Assembly: GCA_002069965.1 (NCBI GenBank)
Contig: MWCI01000029.1
Location: 1 to 37,712 of the forward strand
Source of the DNA: Spirochaetes bacterium ADurb.Bin218
Lineage (GTDB): Bacteria > Spirochaetota > UBA4802 > UBA5550
Reading direction: 5' to 3'
DNA length: 37,712 bases
The stretch's first letter is position 1. Every line of letters starts with the position of its first letter. The position numbers and the translations under genes were made by a program. Below, one piece after another: positions 35,661 to 37,712 of the stretch. The notes beneath the pieces were generated by a model, which was not told the DNA's origin, did no database searches, and was given only the letters and a program-made list of their open reading frames with translations.

Positions 35661-36297
35661 GTTTTTTTGTCAGATGCAACAGTCAGCATGTCCAGGTTGC
35701 AGTCTCTGTTGAAATTTGCAACTGTACCGTCATAACCGGTGGAATAACCCGCGAAACCGCTTTCTGGTAAAGATTAACATCTGAATCTAACACTAGCTCA
35801 ATGCTCATAACTGATTTATCTTTTAACGCAGCGTGCCCTGTAGGTACGCCATCTTCAATTGTCCCTGATCTGTCATCATAAACCGCCCTGTTTATGGAGG
35901 GGCCGAATGCCAGGGAGGGGGCTATCTTCACTCGTTTATAGAAAAAAACAGACATCCTGTACTCGTAGTTTAAAAGGAAAGGTATAATGAAACCTTCGCT
36001 TATTCCTGTTTTATAGCCGTCATCAGTCTCCTCTTCTGCAATAAGGTAGAAGTATCCTATCCGCAATGAAAATCTATAGTTCTGCTGCCTTTGAGCTACA
36101 TAAGAAAGATCAAACATGCCACCGAAGCCTATCTTGTAAAGATCGCTGAAATCCCCGATAGGGAGTAATTCCGCTGCTGAAAATTCAGCCTGAACCTTTT
36201 TCTCATATGTTGTGGGATCAAACCATTCGTCTGCTTTGATGGCAGCTGCCGGTATGGCTATTATTAATAGGGGGAGCAGAAATTTATAGAGTTTCAT
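35654..36297 (-). pseudogene. Exported outer-membrane-type protein, frameshifted and truncated by the IS
   Basis: ATG 36297 begins a clear signal peptide (KLYKFLLPLLIIAIPAAAIKA, cut before DEWFD). The mature part is beta-rich, with strand-like stretches (NYRFSLRIGYFYLIAEEETD, FIIPFLLNYEYRMSVFF) as in small outer-membrane barrels. The frame ends at 35683, but one base gained at about 35763 restores a sensible continuation (GFAGYSTGYDGTVANFNRDCNLDMLTVASDKKTV) that runs into the IS end at 35654. Base composition looks slightly richer in G+C than the flanking genes. It is not a usable gene as it stands. Confidence 0.7.
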
Positions 36298-36382
36298 ATT
36301 TAATCCATATAAAAATAATCGTTGCCCACTGATATTGCTGAAAACAAATTTAAGCGTTACTATTCCTCTTTCGAAGCATAAT

Positions 36383-36647
36383 TTAAACATTACCGCTCTT
36401 TTGAATATATATTGCTGAGCGATTTTTCCCTTTGCTTTTTGCTTCATACATGGCTTTCTCGACCTCCTTATAAGTTCATCAAGGTCTATGTCATCACCAT
36501 AAAAAACAGCTACTCCTAAGCTTGCTGTGATACTGATGGTTCCGTCGATCAAGAGAAGGGGTTTGTTCTCAGTAAACGATCTAAGCCTCTCTGCTGTATT
36601 GAGTCAGGCATCACTGTCAACTTCAGGAAGAAGGGTAAACTCCTATT
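36383..36647 (-). pseudogene. GGDEF (diguanylate cyclase) C-terminal fragment with stop and frameshift
   Basis: The minus strand reads EFTLLPEVDSDA - stop - LNTAERLRSFTENKPLLLIDGTISITASLGVAVFYGDDIDLDELIRR, which is the second half of a GGDEF domain (TASLGVA is the core strand). A further shift follows (AMYEAKSKGKNRSAIYIQKSGNV, ending at 36383). Everything before the catalytic GGDEF signature is missing. It is a relic. Confidence 0.85.
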
Positions 36648-36681
36648 GATATGAGTATTGAAAAACAGGATTCCCCGTAAG

Positions 36682-36782
36682 TCAACACAAATTTAACACA
36701 AATCCCCTGTTTTTTAAAAAAATAGCGCAGCTTACACAAGTGTTACTCAAATAAAGAAATGAACTATATCAGATTTACACAA
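36682..36782 (+). repeat. Four TTACACAA-like short repeats
   Basis: TCAACACAA (36682), TTAACACAA (36693), TTACACAA (36732) and TTACACAA (36775) share an ACACAA core. They lie in the ~330-base gap (36648-36977), which otherwise holds a weak hairpin (AAAAACAGG...CCTGTTTTTT, ~36660-36715) and no gene. Function unknown. Confidence 0.35.
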
Positions 36783-36910
36783 AATATGTCAATCAGACAT
36801 GAATTTCACAAGAAAAGCGGTCACAAGATAGAAAAATGAGGGGAACATCTAAATAAATTTTTTCTTGCAACCCTTCGACTTTTCCTTATATGTGGTAATT
36901 ATTACTAATA

Positions 36911-36932
36911 AAGCCTGCAGAAATACAGGCTT
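36911..36932 (+). other. Hairpin in the leader of the last gene
   Basis: AAGCCTG (36911-36917) and CAGGCTT (36926-36932) form a perfect 7-bp stem with an 8-nt loop, about 45 bases before the ATG. It is not followed by a T-run on the plus strand, so a role as a leader structure is possible. Confidence 0.4.
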
Positions 36933-36977
36933 GCAAAAAATTCAACTGTGATCTTAATTTCTTTGATGGGAGTTTTT

Positions 36978-37712
36978 ATGGAAAATATTACTAAGGCTCA
37001 AAAGGGAAGAATCGCAATCAGGATGTTTAAAACTGTTGCAGATGCCCTATCCCTTAGAGGATACTATAAGCCCTCTGGTAGATCTGGCCAAACTCTGGAA
37101 GAGGCTTTAAAAATGCTTTCACCAGAAATTTACGGAACAATGAACGACCCCCGGATTATAGAGCTTAAAGGCCTTGAATATGTTATGGACAGGCTTCCCA
37201 GAGGCATTGAGGAATGCAACAGAATAATACTCACAGCAGAAGAGCAACTGGAGCATACTGCCTTTGAAAAGATAATACCTTCAAAAAGACGCAGAGTTTC
37301 TTATCGCATAAGCGAAAGAGAGATGAACTTTGTAATAACTCAAGGGATGAGCGAAATATACGATATTTTGACACATCTGACTTTTTTGAATATAGAATCT
37401 CACAAAATAAAAAAACAAATTTATGATGAAAACAACAGACTTTCCCGTGAATGGTCTCTCCTTGAGACTCACGTCAATTCAGGGGAACTTAAAGGTCCTG
37501 AGCTTGATAGAGCTCTATGGAACTTATCTATAATACTGGGAAGGACTTTTCAAGAAACAAAAGAAACATACCTCTATATGGAGGCAGGCCGTAAAGAAAA
37601 AAACAGCAATAGTGGGCTCTTTAAAATTATATATAACCTTGGGAAAAGAGCTCTGGCTGATGATACTGACAAAGATAGCATGGTTACAATATATTTTACA
37701 CCATCTCTGCGG
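36978..37712 (+). CDS. Unrecognised protein, partial (right edge)
   Basis: 245 codons run from ATG 36978 to the window edge with no stop. GGGAG lies ~6 bases upstream. The sequence starts MENITKAQKGRIAIRMFKTVADALSLRGYY, then ...LEEALKMLSPEIYGTMNDPRIIELKGLEYVMDRLPRGIEEC. It has no signal peptide, is helix-rich and charged, and is probably cytoplasmic. It reads like a conserved hypothetical protein; I cannot name the family. It lies downstream of the broken-gene region and uses the same AT-rich coding style as the left part of the window. Confidence 0.75.
   Translation, partial: MENITKAQKGRIAIRMFKTVADALSLRGYYKPSGRSGQTLEEALKMLSPEIYGTMNDPRIIELKGLEYVMDRLPRGIEECNRIILTAEEQLEHTAFEKIIPSKRRRVSYRISEREMNFVITQGMSEIYDILTHLTFLNIESHKIKKQIYDENNRLSREWSLLETHVNSGELKGPELDRALWNLSIILGRTFQETKETYLYMEAGRKEKNSNSGLFKIIYNLGKRALADDTDKDSMVTIYFTPSLR

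Noticed and set aside
36682-36782. DnaA boxes or a replication origin
   Set aside because: The repeats share ACACAA but do not match TTATCCACA, and no origin genes are nearby.
36860-36977. Riboswitch upstream of the last gene
   Set aside because: A 7-bp hairpin is present, but I could not match a known riboswitch core, including the cyclic-di-GMP type.

Overview
This is an AT-rich window from a diderm (Gram-negative-type) bacterium. A spirochaete or close relative is my best guess. The guess rests on the mix of low-GC coding, lipoprotein and outer-membrane-barrel genes, FecR-like envelope proteins, three membrane-bound class III nucleotide cyclases, and several long proteins I do not recognise. 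It is an inference from gene content, not a marker-based placement.

Left part (1-14050), mostly housekeeping. It opens with the last codons of a probable PD-(D/E)XK-nuclease-type gene. A fused ATPase-HDOD regulator follows, then glyQ overlapping nrnA on the plus strand. A minus-strand operon holds rsgA, an MlaF-like ABC ATPase and a PfkB-family sugar/nucleoside kinase. Next come a small exported protein, a 40-residue membrane protein, pcm, an unrecognised 611-residue protein, an FmdB-type zinc ribbon, an Elp3-like radical SAM enzyme, panC and an unrecognised 349-residue protein. Two non-coding items stand out here. One is a ~150-bp hairpin-bearing repeat present in two inverted copies (123-277 and 7642-7790). 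The other is an orphan plus-strand intrinsic terminator behind a C-rich hairpin (about 6647-6750), which looks like a small RNA gene.

Middle part (14050-28578), almost all minus strand. It holds dnaE with a strong terminator just upstream; a two-gene operon of a sensor-HAMP adenylate cyclase and a FecR / Fn3-like / PEGA / PQQ-propeller protein; a divergent alpha/beta hydrolase that may be leaderless; and a five-gene operon of a second, atypical cyclase, a coiled-coil membrane protein, an exported protein, xthA and another exported protein.

Right part (28579-37712), envelope and signalling module followed by debris. A lipoprotein gene broken in a homopolymer lies divergent to an operon of a FecR-domain protein, a small exported protein, an outer-membrane barrel (also frameshifted) and a CHASE2 adenylate cyclase. 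A large dyad covers the promoter of that operon. Three tandem 67-bp repeats begin inside the last codons of the CHASE2 cyclase. They are followed by an internally deleted IS256-family remnant, a truncated barrel-like gene and a broken GGDEF fragment. The window ends inside an unrecognised plus-strand gene.

Taken together, three cyclases sit within 15 kb. Two have FecR-domain partners, and all lie beside exported or outer-membrane proteins, so the region looks like a cluster coupling the cell envelope to cyclic-nucleotide signalling. No tRNA, rRNA or CRISPR array was seen.
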